Notes under the pieces: model-generated
What the model saw: only the letters and a program-made list of their open reading frames with translations
What the model was told of the DNA's origin: nothing
Databases searched by the model: none
Program-made: the position numbers and the translations under genes
Origin: Bathynomus jamesi
Taxonomy: Eukaryota; Arthropoda; Malacostraca; Isopoda; Cirolanidae
DNA length: 64,000 nt
Direction of reading: 5' to 3'
Assembly: GCA_023014485.1 (NCBI GenBank)
Contig: JAJOZX010007473.1
Coordinates: 124,001 to 188,000 of the forward strand
Part shown: positions 28,808-39,364 of the stretch, piece by piece
How the letters are laid out: each line of letters opens with the position of its first letter
How positions within the stretch are numbered: the first letter of the stretch is position 1

Positions 28808-29669
28808 CAGGGCCACCGAGAGCTGCCACGGGCCCCGGGGAAGGATTGGTATATGGGCCCCCCTGTTTACTCAGTATTTTATTATGAATGTTTTTTGTTT
28901 ACATAACAAGCAAACTGATTATCTGTCCAAGTCACTATTGAAAACATACAGTATAAATAAACAACTCAGAAGAAAATTACTATTTTATTTTTCGAATCAA
29001 TTATATTAATTCTATCACCATACAATTTACAAATGCAGTGCCAGTCCATGCAGGCAAGATAATTGTTTACTGCAAGATTTTCATAATTAGAAGCGTGCTT
29101 TCTTTGCCTTCTCTCTAGCAAAGTGGTAAATGATTCTGATGAAATTTAAAGTATGGGCTAACTGGCTTTCAATTACCATGGTTGCCAGATCTGTCAGTCT
29201 GACCGCAGATAATATTTTATCTTTCACTTTGACTATGATAAACTCTATAAAATGTATGTTCATTAATTATATTTCCTCTCTGTTTGTAATAACGTGGAGG
29301 TGTTAGACCCCGTTAGGTACTAGGTTATTGAATAGACAATAAAGGTACTTACAGGTGCTTTGATTTAGATCATCTTTAGGGCCCACCATAGGTGCCAGGG
29401 TCCCACAACGACCTACCTAATTTCCTAACTTTACTAATTTAGAAGCTGTAGACATTACCCCTAACTGATATAATAATTAGACAACTTCAAACTTTCCTTT
29501 AGCCACTTTAGAAGCATCACCAAATTAACTTAGCACCAGCGATTTAGTCAGATACAAAAGCACATGCTGATTTAGCCAACCCATTGACCAAACAGACCGT
29601 GTTCCGCTGTTTATCTTTTTGTGTTGCCATTCAGCTTTCTTTTAGTGACTTTTCCCTTTAGTGACTTTT

Positions 29670-29700
<31 letters not shown>

Positions 29701-29987
29701 GTTAAACACAGACCGTGCATGGAACAAGGAACTCTTCTGGGAAAATTAAATCCACTATAGTCTGAATAAGCTATATTTATGGGATCTCTTTGCGAGAGAC
29801 CCGTTGCCCACGTCGGGCTAAAATCATGAAAAAGGAAAAAAACTATGGTATTTGTCATTTACCATTACTTATTCAGACTATAGTGGATTTAATTTTCCCA
29901 GAAGAGTTCCTTGTTCCATGCACGGTCTGTGTTTAACATATAATGTTCTCAGGGAACCATTCTGAGTTTGTGTATATTATATATATA

Positions 29988-30032
<45 letters not shown>

Positions 30033-30146
30033 GTCACCTCATTGTTATTTAATCAATTGCTTTATTAATATTTTTAGATTTTACCCCCCCCCCCCTTTCT
30101 GGATCCAGACGATTTATCCTGGCTTCCCCGCCTCTCGGCGGCCCTG
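28808..30146. mobile_element. Non-autonomous hAT element (hAT-9), 1339 bp
   Basis: Ends CAGGGCCACCGAGAG and the inverted CTCTCGGCGGCCCTG, with perfect 8-bp TSD CCAGAGAA (28800-28807 and 30147-30154). The interior is AT-rich with no recognisable coding sequence. It contains a palindromic element at about 29699-29942 and a (TA)/(CA) run at 29977-30032. It sits inside Bx ORF1. Confidence 0.9.
29699..29942. mobile_element. Palindromic MITE in a (TA)n run
   Basis: Two arms of about 70 bp, 29701-29771 and 29868-29937, are near-perfect inverted copies beginning GTTAAACACAGACCG. The loop is about 96 bp. It abuts an AT dinucleotide run, consistent with a TA target as used by Tc1/mariner-type MITEs. 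The arms have no coding potential and would fold into a strong hairpin. Confidence 0.75.
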
Positions 30147-30358
30147 CCAGAGAATCCCCGATTAAAAAGGATTCCTCCTCTTCGTCGGCAAGTAAGTGAA
30201 ACTTATATTTTATGGTAATGGGTTCCGAATCCTTATATTTTGGTTTGGAGGGTCTTTTATTTTTGACCAGTTGGAATTCTCGTTCCTCTGTCCTACTTTC
30301 CGGAATATTCACCTATATTTTCCAAGCGAGCCACGCTTTGTTCTAGATGTTTAATCTT

Positions 30359-31138
30359 CAGGGCCGGCGCTAGGAAGTGCGGGGCCCAATTAGAAAATTG
30401 TTAGCGCCTAGCGGGGCCCTCTACCCGTTGTCGTTTCAAAGTTGGAGTGACAAGAAATTTCGCTAGAGCACCTCTTTGTTTTTCATTTTCAGCTGCCTTA
30501 GCCTTGGCCAGTGCTCGTTTCTGATTGCCGCTCAAATACTTTCGCCCTTTGTCTCTATCTCTGCTTGTGCTTGCCATGATGACGATGATGTAAGGGCTTT
30601 TTCAATTACTTTTCTTTTAAAAAAGCTAAACGGCGACGATAAACTGAAATTACAAAACAAAAAACAAAATCATTCACAATAAAGACTCCCTGGCACTGAA
30701 AAATAATAAAGATGTGCATGTATGCATCTAATGATTAAAGCAAAAGATTTCATGATTTTTAAAAGCCTGGGAGTAAGAAGAAAAGCGCAGGGGGCAAAAG
30801 AACAAGCTCTAGTAAATAGAAATGTAAATGCTCTCTATGATAATGAGGCAAAAACTAGTTAATTTAATATGTAGGATCTACTTACCACCACGTTTCTCTG
30901 TTACATGCAGGCTTAAGACACTTCAAGTTTGCAGTTTGGACATATAAACAATTTGGACATATTTAACAAACAACACAACTTTACATTCCAAGCTTTATGT
31001 TATATAATCTCATTAACAGCGCTCTTTCTGTGTTGAGGGTTTGAATATCGTCCCCCACTCGAGCGCGTGCGCGGGGTCCCCTCGGGGCGCGGGGCCCAAT
31101 TTGAACAAATCGGTCTAATCGGCTTAAAACCGGCCCTG
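30359..31138 (-). mobile_element. Non-autonomous hAT element (hAT-4), 780 bp
   Basis: Ends CAGGGCCGGCGCTAGG and the inverted CCGGCCCTG, with a perfect 8-bp TSD TTAATCTT (30351-30358 and 31139-31146). Both ends carry GC-rich GGGGCCCAATT blocks. It keeps only the N-terminus of a transposase (30401-30577). It splits Bx ORF1. Confidence 0.9.
30401..30577 (-). pseudogene. hAT transposase N-terminal remnant
   Basis: A 58-codon frame starting MASTSRDRDKGRKYLSG and ending in a stop near the left terminus. The basic start followed by SGNQKR and a helical Lys/Ala-rich stretch resembles the N-terminus of the hAT-8L transposase (SGAQKRKLSK). The zinc finger and catalytic core are missing, so this is an internal-deletion derivative. 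Confidence 0.65.
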
Positions 31139-31599
31139 TTAATCTTACAGTTTATATCTGCTGATGTGTTTTCAGTCTGATCTTGTCCACTGGGTTGGAT
31201 TTCCAGTACTACGACCCGAGCTTCAAGCCATTTTACTAATTCCTTTAGCTCTTTAACTTCCTTTTCGTGGTTTTCTCTAAGTTTACAAAACAAACATATA
31301 CTCATGGATGTGATGTCATTGATATTACCTTCGAGTAAGTCGACACACCAATGATTAACTTTACATTTAAAGCATTCCGCTTTCAATTTAGCTGGCCCTG
31401 TCATATTTTCTCTTTTTTTTTTACGATACGTTACTTTTAAATAATACAATATGTTACTTTAATTAATATAACGGATGGTGAGGGGGGAAATGGTGAATGC
31501 AGAAATAAACACGTGTTACAGACCGGAAACGGAAATAGACTAGAATATACAAATTTTACTATTTCACCCATTAAGTCCTGAATTTTTTGTAGGGTTAAG

Positions 31600-32067
31600 C
31601 AGGGCTGTGGAGTCGGAAGCAATTTTGGGTGGAGTCGGAGTCGGAGTCGTGGAGTCGGAGTCGGAAGCAATTTTGGGTGGAATCGGAGTCGGTAAAAATG
31701 TACCGACTCCGACCTCAATATAAAATCTTAAGAAAATGCTATTTTATGTATAAATAATAAATATAAATCAAATATATTTATTATTTATACTTAATTAATT
31801 AATTATCAGTATTAACCCTTACTTTTTTTTCAGGAAATATTTTTATAATTGTGATACTGATAACTTGATAAGTTTAATTTCAAATTATTGATAAGATTAT
31901 TTGTTCTAAACTTCAATGCACAATGGCAAAGAGACCATTTACCAGTTTAACAGATTTTTACCATTAATATATATTGACCTTTTATGAAGGAGTCGGAGTC
32001 GGAGTCGGACATTTGAAAAATAGAGGAGTCGGAGTCGGAGGTTTTGTGTACTGACTCCACAGCCCTG
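31600..32067. mobile_element. Non-autonomous hAT element (hAT-5), 468 bp
   Basis: Ends CAGGGCTGTGGAGTCGG and the inverted CTCCACAGCCCTG with a perfect 8-bp TSD GGGTTAAG (31592-31599 and 32068-32075). Subterminal GGAGTC repeats are present at both ends. There is no coding sequence. The CAGGGCTGTGGAGTCGG terminus is a type I recognise from animal hATs. It lies in the 5' UTR of copy Bx. Confidence 0.92.
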
Positions 32068-32419
32068 GGGTTAAGTTATGAATGTATGTACGTGTTTGAA
32101 ACGTTAGCAATTTGTACCTTTCGTCCTTAAAGGGTTAACTCGTCTGAAAAATTGAATCTGTAACGACCGTCTAAAACAATGCAAAATTATTTCACGTTAA
32201 CTTTACCAAAGAAAATCAGCCGAAAAATAAAATTTAAATAACACAGAATTATGTTCGTTAATTGTAATTAGAAAACCGGAAAAAGAAATAAATTAAGTCT
32301 AGTTAATAAGCAATAGTGCTTCGCCTAACATCAATAATAAAGCAAAAAAATATAATTATACTTATCAAACAAATTTTGTTAAATCAACAAACTTAGTCAC
32401 ATCTGCCTAGGATGAAGTC

Positions 32420-32426
32420 GAGAGAG
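32420..32426 (+). repeat. Short GA junction tract B5/Bx
   Basis: Only GAGAGAG separates the tail of copy B5 (GTTACAAGG, duplicated) from the 5' end of copy Bx. Confidence 0.7.
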
Positions 32427-32949
32427 TTACAAGGAGTTACAAGGACAAGAGGAAGCCTCAAAGACCTTCCGGTCCACTCTGGGAGGTTCCTGCTATTAAA
32501 CAAGTTTATTTTTCTCTCGACTATCTTAGCAGTAGTAAAAAACTGGATAGAAAAATAGAAGGCTCCCTCCCTGCCAGAGGCAGGTACGGAAAAAGGTTGA
32601 AGAAAATACCTTGACCCTGGAAAAGTAGCCAAGGAAATTTAACAGGAAAGTGGACAATAAATAAATAGCTCTATATTTAGCATGCTCACAGAGACACCGT
32701 GCAAGCGAACTCCTGCAGAGTTATGTTATATTTTAGTCTTAAACTATGAGAGAATTCAGTACTTTGTCTAGCCTATTTTTAAACACATTTACACTTTGAC
32801 TGGAAACAACCTCTGAGGGAATTTGGTTCCAGATATTAACTATTTTATAGGAAAAGAAATTCCCGCAGACAGAGGTCCTAAATGTCTTTAGTTCCAGTTT
32901 AAACCCATTATTTCTTGTCGGATTGGCATTAAGTGAGAATAAGTTCCTA

Positions 32950-33689
32950 TAATCCCTACGACCATACCCATATCTGTCCTATCCCTAACCTTGTCGGTTA
33001 GGATCTTCAACTCTTTTATAATGGACTCTGTCTGCCCTCCTGTCCCTCCCAGAAAAACGTCATTGCCACCAACATGTACAATGATGGGGCAACTCTTATT
33101 CTTAATATTAATTTTGACTAATTCCCTATTAATTATTTGGCTCGTGGCACCTGCAAAACATCGGAGTTTTCTCTTGGTCACGCGTCTCGCTCCGAAAAAG
33201 TCCCCTCGATTCCTTACCATAGAATCCCCAATTAAAAAGGATTTGTCCCCTTCGTCGGCAAATAAGTGAAACTTATTTTTGACGGTAATGGGTTCCGTAT
33301 CCTTATGTTTTGGTTTTGGTTTTGAGGGTCTTTTATTTTTGACCAACTGGAATTCTCGTTCCTCCGTTCGACTTTCCGGAATATTCACCGTGTTTTCTAA
33401 GCGAGGCATGCTTTGTTCTAGATATTTAACCTTACAGTTTAAATCTGCTAATGTGTTTTCAGTCTGATCTTTTCCACTGGGTTGGATTTCCAGTGCTACG
33501 ACCCGAGCTTCAAGCTTTTTTACTGATTCCTTTAGCTCTTTAACTTCCCTTTCGTGGTTTTCTCTAAGTTTACAAAACAAACATACTGAGGGATGTGATG
33601 TCGCTGATATTATTTTCGGGGAAGTCGACGCACCAATGATTAACTTTACATTTAAAGCATTCCGCTTTCAATTTAGCTGGCCCTGTCAT
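32950..33689 (-). pseudogene. CR1-like ORF1 with SGNH esterase-like domain (B5)
   Basis: ATG at 33689 (MTGPAKLKAEC). A frameshift near 33590 disrupts the Cys-rich finger, after which a 230-aa frame runs. It shows a coiled-coil-like segment (NHEREVKELKESVKKLE), a basic linker and an esterase-like domain with GDSMVRNRG (GDS block with the candidate nucleophile Ser) and HVGGNDVF (the GxND block). At about 32950 the frame is fused to the ORF2 end by the internal deletion. Known CR1 ORF1 esterases are thought to help in retrotransposition; the exact role is unclear. Confidence 0.75.
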
Positions 33690-33704
33690 ATTTTCTCTTT
33701 TTTT

Positions 33705-33898
33705 TTTTTTTTACAATACGTTACTTTAAATAATACAACATGTTACTTTAAATAATACAATGTTACTTTCAAATAATACGATACGTTACGATATGTTACT
33801 GTGAATAATACAATAAATATATTACTTTAAAAAATACGATACGTTCCTTTTAAATAATACGATACTTTACGATATGTTACTGTAAATAATACAATATG
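33705..33898 (-). repeat. Degenerate tandem repeats in B-family 5' UTR
   Basis: Repeated units built on GTTACTTTAAATAATAC and ACGATACGTTAC. Similar units occur at 34697-34765. They lie just upstream of ORF1 and could be promoter repeats, though this is inference. Confidence 0.55.
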
Positions 33899-34688
33899 CA
33901 GTGGTGGGCACCGTTAACCAAAAAGTTAACTTCGATAACGATAATCCGTTAACCCCAATTTTAACTCCGATAACAATAATCCGATAATTTTACTACAAAG
34001 TTAACGGAAGTTAACGATAATCCGTTAACGATAACTATTTCTTTACTAACATTTAAAAAAATCAAGGAAAAAGCTTTAAAACCCATAGAAAATGTTTATT
34101 TATGCAAAATCCAACAATAAATAGGTATTTAACTGTATTTTTATCAAGTTTTGCAACTTTTTTGCTTAACTTTTTTTTTTATTTTTAATAAAAAATGTAC
34201 TGATTACATGTTTTGAAACCCTTGTAACCACTAACCATTAACTAAATTTTAATTTACCAGAGAATTATTATGGCGGGAACTGAAAGGTAAAATTAAATTT
34301 TAGGCACATTTATTAAAGACTATGACACAATGTGCTAGTTGCCCTTCAGAAAGACCAACTTCTCAAAGTTAGGCCCAACTGCCAGTCTTGACCTCTTGGG
34401 CCTCAGGATGTCCTTGCCGAGAGAGAAGAGCCGTTCCACTGCGGCAGAGGACGGAATTGGCAGACTGAAGTTATGGCGGTTTGAATTCATTCGCGGAGCG
34501 GTGATCTTCCGTGAATGACTCCTCGCAGTTAACGTGTTAACGGACTTTAACAGACTAAATATCGAGTTATCGGAAGTTAACTGGTCCGATAACGATAAAT
34601 GGAAATTAACTTCCGTTAATAGTCCGTTAAAAAAAGTTAACTTCGTTAATTAACTGTTATCGGATTAACGCTTTAGTGCCCAACACTG
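33899..34688 (-). mobile_element. Non-autonomous hAT element (hAT-6), 790 bp
   Basis: Ends CAGTGGTGGGCACCG and the inverted GTGCCCAACACTG, with perfect 8-bp TSD ACAATATG (33891-33898 and 34689-34696). Subterminal regions carry many GTTAAC/CGATAA motifs in both orientations. It retains a short C-terminal transposase remnant. Confidence 0.9.
34335..34474 (-). pseudogene. hAT transposase C-terminal remnant
   Basis: The frame reads SSAAVERLFSLGKDILRPKR and ends LVFLKGN at a TAG (34335-34337). This is the hAT dimerisation block with the ERLFS signature. Only about 45 codons remain, and nothing upstream in hAT-6 resembles a catalytic core. Confidence 0.75.
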
Positions 34689-35290
34689 ACAATATGTTAC
34701 TTTAAAAATACGATACGTTCCTTTTAAATAATACGATACGTTACTTTTAAATAATACAATATGTTACTTTAATTAATATTACGGATGGTGAGAGGGGAAA
34801 TGGTGAGCGCAGAAATAAACACGTGTTACAGACCGGAAACTGAGCTGAATACAGATGTGGAAAATTTGGGAGTACCGAAATGGAAGACCCACTTAATCTT
34901 GGATAAGCCATATTGACATTAAAAAAAATAATAACAATAAAAAATAAATCAGAAGGAGAACTTGAACTCTTGCTGAGAAAAATTAAAAAGACACCAACGA
35001 AGAAACAAATATGGGATGAAAAGAAAAAAAGATCCCATAGCTAGAAATGGCAACACGGTTTTGAGAAGAAGAAAAAGATCGGGATAAGCTGAATAAGCAG
35101 AATAATAGGGAGGACGAGTAGGCGCGAGACGAACGAAGCCGGAATAAAAATGTTCATTATTGGTGTCAAGAAATAAAACTTATATTAAAATTTCAAGTTA
35201 AGAAGTTCATAAATTTCCCTTCGGTTATTAAATTTAGGTTAAATAAGCTGACATTTCAGCTGTAATTGTTTAACAAAAGAGTATGGAAGT

Positions 35291-35572
35291 CATGGCCGTA
35301 ACTACCTATGAGGTCACCGAGGTCCGGACCTCGGTAATTATTTCCTAAAAAAAAAAAAAAAAGAGACTGAACCGTTCTCCGTGCAGCTTTAATAAAAGTA
35401 TTTTTGCTAACAGGTCCCTTTGTACAGTATTTAATTATAGACAAGGGTTTTGTGTTTAGTGTATAGCTTGGGTTGTGTTTGTAGATGTCATTTTGGTCTG
35501 AATTTTGCTCGTCCCGCCGCGCTCGAAAAAAATCTGGACCTCACTAATTACTAAACCCTAGTTACGGCCCTG
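35291..35572. mobile_element. hAT-like MITE, copy 2
   Basis: Same family as 7454-7726: starts CATGGCCGTAACTACC, ends TAGTTACGGCCCTG. The flanks TATGGAAGT and AATTGGAAGT are an imperfect target duplication. The BEL1 3' LTR (about 50562-50578) reads GTATGGAAGTCCTG and preserves the empty site. It has a small duplication (GGTCACCGAGGTCC) absent from copy 1. Confidence 0.88.
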
Positions 35573-35663
35573 AATTGGAAGTCCTGTTTATGGACAAATA
35601 GCTAGGCTGGTTCATCTTTGGCCTAGGTTTTCCATCTCCAACGTAACCTAGGTTGTGTTTAGG

Positions 35664-37306
35664 CAGAGATGGGCAGTATCTTGTATCTTAAGATACAAGA
35701 TACATTGTAAGAGTCAGTTTTATTATTATAGACCTTTACAAGTTTACGTAGATAATTAACTAAATGCCAGGGTCACCAGCGCCCAAATACTAGATTGGCA
35801 TCCAGCACTGCGGCGCAAAAATTAATTTTAATAAAAGAAGGGAAGGACTGATTATAAAATCATCAATATGAATTTTGTATTTTATTGACAACGATTAATA
35901 AATTATATGCAACAATTATTTATAAATGCAAAGGGGATTTTTACCCGTAACAACTTTGACATATAATGGAGAATTAAATAGTGGCACCGTTTAGCTAATA
36001 TATAACAGTCTGCAACTAATACTGATAAACAACTAATGGAACTAATATTAATATACAAATAATGTTAAACAACTAATAGAATTAATATTGATATACGAAT
36101 AATATTGTGCAAATAATATACAAATAATATTAATATATAAATAATGTAACACTAATAAATAACACTAATAATAGCCACAATGACAACCTTGTCACGAAGA
36201 ACCTTTGCTTGCTGGCGCCGCGTTTTCAAATAATGAAATGTGTGAACGGCGTCCTTTGTGTTGTTGTACATAAGCTTGTTTTTACTATACAATTTTACCA
36301 ACAAGCCAAAATAATCCTTAAAAGCCAATTCATGTCTAGTCACACCACACTGAATGCTTAAGAATTAAATTTGATCACTGGACATGTTTAACTTGTATTT
36401 ATTTATTTATTTAGATTTAAATATTTCACTCATGCCAATTTGTGGCAGTTTTCACTAATAAAAAATAATCTTGTGGTGCAAGGCACTACAACATATCTGA
36501 GATACTTTATTTTTGGAGGATCTTGAGAAGTATCTAAGATACATTTTGTCATGTAGCTTGTATCCCGGGATACACTTTCAAAGATACTTTCATAAGATAC
36601 TTTTTAAATAGAGACGCTAATAACTATTCATGAAATATGATCATATCTGACGCACGTTGAAGCAGGCCGGCGATTGCTGTTACATGTTTGTACATGAATA
36701 CTACCGTTGCGCTGCGCGCACAGTCTCGGCACAGACGTACTCGGGTTTCATCTTGTATCCCGCGGTTTTAACATGATTAAAAATCAGGAATTATACATAT
36801 ATTTGCTTATTCCTGCAAATATATTTATTATGAGGAAAACTTTATTTTTCTTCGTGAGTAGGTAACTGAGCATACCTGTATTAACAATTTATTTGAAATA
36901 CATAAATTGAAAAAGTGTGGTTTATTTTATTTTTCCATACCTAAAAATTTTCAGGATTATTTATACATATTTACTTTGTGCTTTCCTTTTAGTTATATCA
37001 CTATATGAATACTGAGATATGAAGTACCATTGATTTGGCATTTATTTATATCCAGAAAATATAATAATAAACAATTGAATGAGACAACTCGTGCGCTCAT
37101 GGCTCACCAGGTGAAACTAAATTCAAATAATTATTCTTTCAAAAGTATCTTGTATCTTAAAAATGTATATTGTATCTGTAACTTGTATCTGTATCTTGAA
37201 GATACAGTTTTTTCGAGTATCTTGTATCTGTATCTCAGATACATTTTTGTTGGGTATCTTGTATCTGTATCTCGGATACAATTTCCAAGTATCTTGCCCA
37301 TCTCTG
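35664..37306. mobile_element. Non-autonomous hAT element (hAT-7), 1643 bp
   Basis: Ends CAGAGATGGGCAGTATC and the inverted TTGCCCATCTCTG, with an 8-bp duplication TGTTTAGG / TGTTGAGG (35656-35663 and 37307-37314, one mismatch). The BEL1 3' LTR keeps the empty site (TGTGTTTAGGCTACTC). Many GTATCTTGTATCTG-type repeats crowd both ends. I see no coding region. Confidence 0.88.
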
Positions 37307-37348
37307 TGTTGAGGCTACTCTGGTTGGAGCAGGACCTATTTTTTCCAT

Positions 37349-37380
37349 ATCTATAATGGTAGCCCGTGTGGGGAAGGGTT
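37349..37380 (+). promoter_or_regulatory. BEL1 candidate primer-binding site
   Basis: Just inside the 5' LTR lies TGGTAGCCCGTGTGGGG. BEL2 has the similar TGGTGGTCCGTGTGTGGGG at the same place, so this is a conserved position. The matching tRNA is not identified. Confidence 0.45.
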
Positions 37381-37760
37381 ATTTGCTGTGAAAACCTTAA
37401 CCTTGAATAAAATAAAATTAAAACAAACAAAAAAATAAAATTACGCCTTATCAAACATTTTGACATCTGAACATAATTTATTCCATGTTTGGCTTTTTCA
37501 AATATTCACTACATATAAATAATAATAAATTACGAAGCCCTAACTAAAAATAAAAATAAGAAATAATTCAAATACTTCAAAACTTATCATTTGGTCATAA
37601 ATGTGGTAAAATTCTAGAATAAGGGTAATCCGAAGCCTAGCCTATTTAACCAAAATAAAGCTTAACTATTGTATACATAATATAAAATAAAGCTTATTTA
37701 TAGAGTTGAAAGGGTTTTAGGATTTTGGGGACTTATTTTTGGAAAAATAAAATACAAAAT

Positions 37761-39148
37761 ATGGCTGAATGTGAAGCAAGTGAGGCAAAGATTAAATCAT
37801 TAAAGAGGAAGAGATCAGCAAGAAAGGGAGTCATTACCAGGCTTTTAACTAGCTTTAATAGCAAAGAAAATCCAAATAAAAGGGATTATGATACTATTTT
37901 GGGTGGTTTAAATAGAATTAAACAGGAAATAATAATTATAGACGAGGAAATTGTTACAGAAACTGATGGGTTAAATGTTGGTGAAGAGACATACACAGCA
38001 CTTTTGTGTGAACAAGAACAGAATATTTTTGAAATAGATTCTCACATAAATGAATTATATGCTGCTTTAGATAAACTACCAAATAATTTAGAAGCTACAA
38101 ATCAAAGTTTGATTGAGGCCTTCAGAAATGTATCATTTCTAATGATGACAATAAACAACTAAAAGCCAAGTTACCAACATTACAAGTACCAATATTTGAG
38201 GGTGATCGAACAAAATTTCAGTCTTTTCTGGAAAAATTTGATAATTTAATTGGCAACAAAGATTATATATCTGATGTTGACAAATTCAGTTATCTGCTTA
38301 ATTATTTAAAGGGCCCAGCCCTAAAACTGGTTGATGCCTTACCGGCAATAGGCAGCTCGTATAAAATAGCTCAAATTACTAGAAAGAAATTTCCTAAATA
38401 GAAAAGAAATAGTAAATGATTTAGCAATAAAATTAAAAAATATAAAACCAGCCAAGGATAACCATCAGGATCTGTACAATTTCTATTGTGAAATTGAATG
38501 CATGTTAGGTCATCTACAAAATAATGACATAGATCTAGAGAAATCAGCATGGTTTATCCAAGCCATAATATTTGATTGTTTACCTACCCAAATTAGGGAT
38601 ATTTTCCAAAGAATAACGGGAAATACATACCTTACCCTTGGTGAAATAAGGAAAGAATTTCCAAATGTTTTGTCAATGTACAAATCTTCAAAGATTAATT
38701 CACAAACAAAGATTGATTCACAAATAAACCAAACAAAGATTGATTCACAAATAAACCAAACAAAGATTGATTCACAAATAAACCAAACAAAGAAAATTCA
38801 AACAAAACCAAAGCCACAACCGCAACAACAACAAAAAGACAAATCAAAAAAAAAAGTGATAGGTCTAACTCCTACACTACAAAATTTTAATGTTACGACA
38901 GAATTTGTACGTAAGTGTAAATTTTGTTCGGCTGATGATCACAATAGCACACGATGTACTAAATATGTAGACGTAGAATCCCGGATAAACAGGTGTTCTC
39001 AGTTAAACTTTTGTACTAAATGCACAGCTGCAGGACATACTAACAAAGACTGGAAAACAAAAATAAGATTAAAATGTGTTAATTGTGGAAGTTTAAATCA
39101 TGTCTCTTGTCTTTGTGATTCATTTAAAAATTCAAACAAACAAAACAC
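37761..39148 (+). pseudogene. BEL1 gag, frameshifted
   Basis: ATG at 37761 (MAECEASEAKIKSLKRK). A coiled N-terminal part runs to about 38160, where a frameshift occurs. A DUF1759-like capsid region follows (PIFEGDRTKFQSF), with another break near 38400. A stretch of three 9-residue repeats (IDSQINQTK) lies at about 38700-38790. Then come CCHC zinc knuckles: CKFCSADDHNSTRC and CVNCGSLNHVSCLC are complete, but the one between them (CTKCTAAGHTNKDW) has lost its last Cys. A foldback element interrupts the end at 39149. Gag would form the particle and bind RNA. Confidence 0.82.
38694..38790 (+). repeat. 27-bp in-frame tandem repeat in gag
   Basis: About three and a half copies of a 27-bp unit (ACAAAGATTGATTCACAAAT...) encoding IDSQINQTK. 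The unit is a multiple of three and preserves the frame. Confidence 0.85.
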
Positions 39149-39352
39149 GGATCAAATGTAGAATTCGGACCCCAGCCTTCTTTAGTTAGCTTTGTAAGGC
39201 TAACTAACGAAAATATCACAACCTAACCTAACCAATCGTTAGGTTAACTGTACGCCCTTGACGATTGGTTAGGTTAGGTCATGATATTTTCGTTAGTTAG
39301 CCTTATAAAGCTAACTAAAGAAGGCTGGGGTCCGAATTCTACATTTGATCCC
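39149..39352. mobile_element. 204-bp foldback MITE
   Basis: Almost the whole element is two inverted arms beginning GGATCAAATGTAGAATTCGG and meeting near CAATCGTTAGG...CGATTGG. The flanks carry a 7-bp duplication AAAACAC (39142-39148 and 39353-39359). It interrupts gag. The superfamily is not certain from the TSD length. Confidence 0.82.
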
Positions 39353-39364
39353 AAAACACAAAGA

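Larger units (their letters stand above)
28674..31404 (-). pseudogene. CR1-like ORF1 (Bx), split by hATs
   Basis: It starts at ATG 31404 (MTGPAKLKAECFKCK). A Cys-rich zinc-finger-like block follows (CFKCK, NHWC, CLFCKL), then a coiled-coil-like stretch rich in Glu, Lys and Leu, then a basic linker (NKRPSKPK), then the start of an SGNH esterase-like domain (FLIGDS). CR1-clade ORF1 proteins with a PHD-like finger and an esterase are known. The coding sequence is interrupted at 31138-30359 and 30146-28808 by hATs, and ends in the esterase domain at the GA tract. Confidence 0.72.
28674..32412 (-). mobile_element. CR1-like copy Bx: 5' UTR and ORF1 only
   Basis: Minus-strand B-type copy. It runs from an apparently complete 5' end (GACTTCATC at 32412) through a 5' UTR and ORF1, and stops at 28674 against a (GA)n tract without any ORF2 or 3' UTR. 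It is broken by three hAT insertions: hAT-5 (31600-32067), hAT-4 (30359-31138) and hAT-9 (28808-30146). Removing them and one TSD each restores colinearity with copy B5. Confidence 0.8.
32427..33898 (-). mobile_element. CR1-like copy B5, 3' part, internally deleted
   Basis: B-type 3' UTR (32427-32745), the last part of ORF2 (about 32746-32949), then a direct join at about 32950 to ORF1 (32955-33689) and a 5' UTR. The endonuclease and RT are deleted. The 5' UTR continues, with insertions of hAT-6 and BEL1, at 34689-34855 and 50688-51384. Confidence 0.83.
34856..37348 (+). repeat. BEL1 5' LTR, carrying two insertions
   Basis: It aligns to the 3' LTR (50134-50687) once MITE copy 2 and hAT-7 are removed; the remaining length is about 550 bp, matching the 554-bp 3' LTR. 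Only a handful of differences are visible between the LTRs, for example GACGAGTAGG against GACGAGGAGG. Confidence 0.88.

Noticed and set aside
29673..29858. Frame over the palindromic MITE
   Set aside because: Includes the (TA)n run and the arm of a hairpin; no coding signal.
36152..36343. 63-aa frame inside hAT-7
   Set aside because: No resemblance to a transposase motif that I can support; AT-rich context.
37030..37466. Frames rich in Tyr/Leu on both strands
   Set aside because: They lie over the GTATCTTGTATCTG subterminal repeats of hAT-7.
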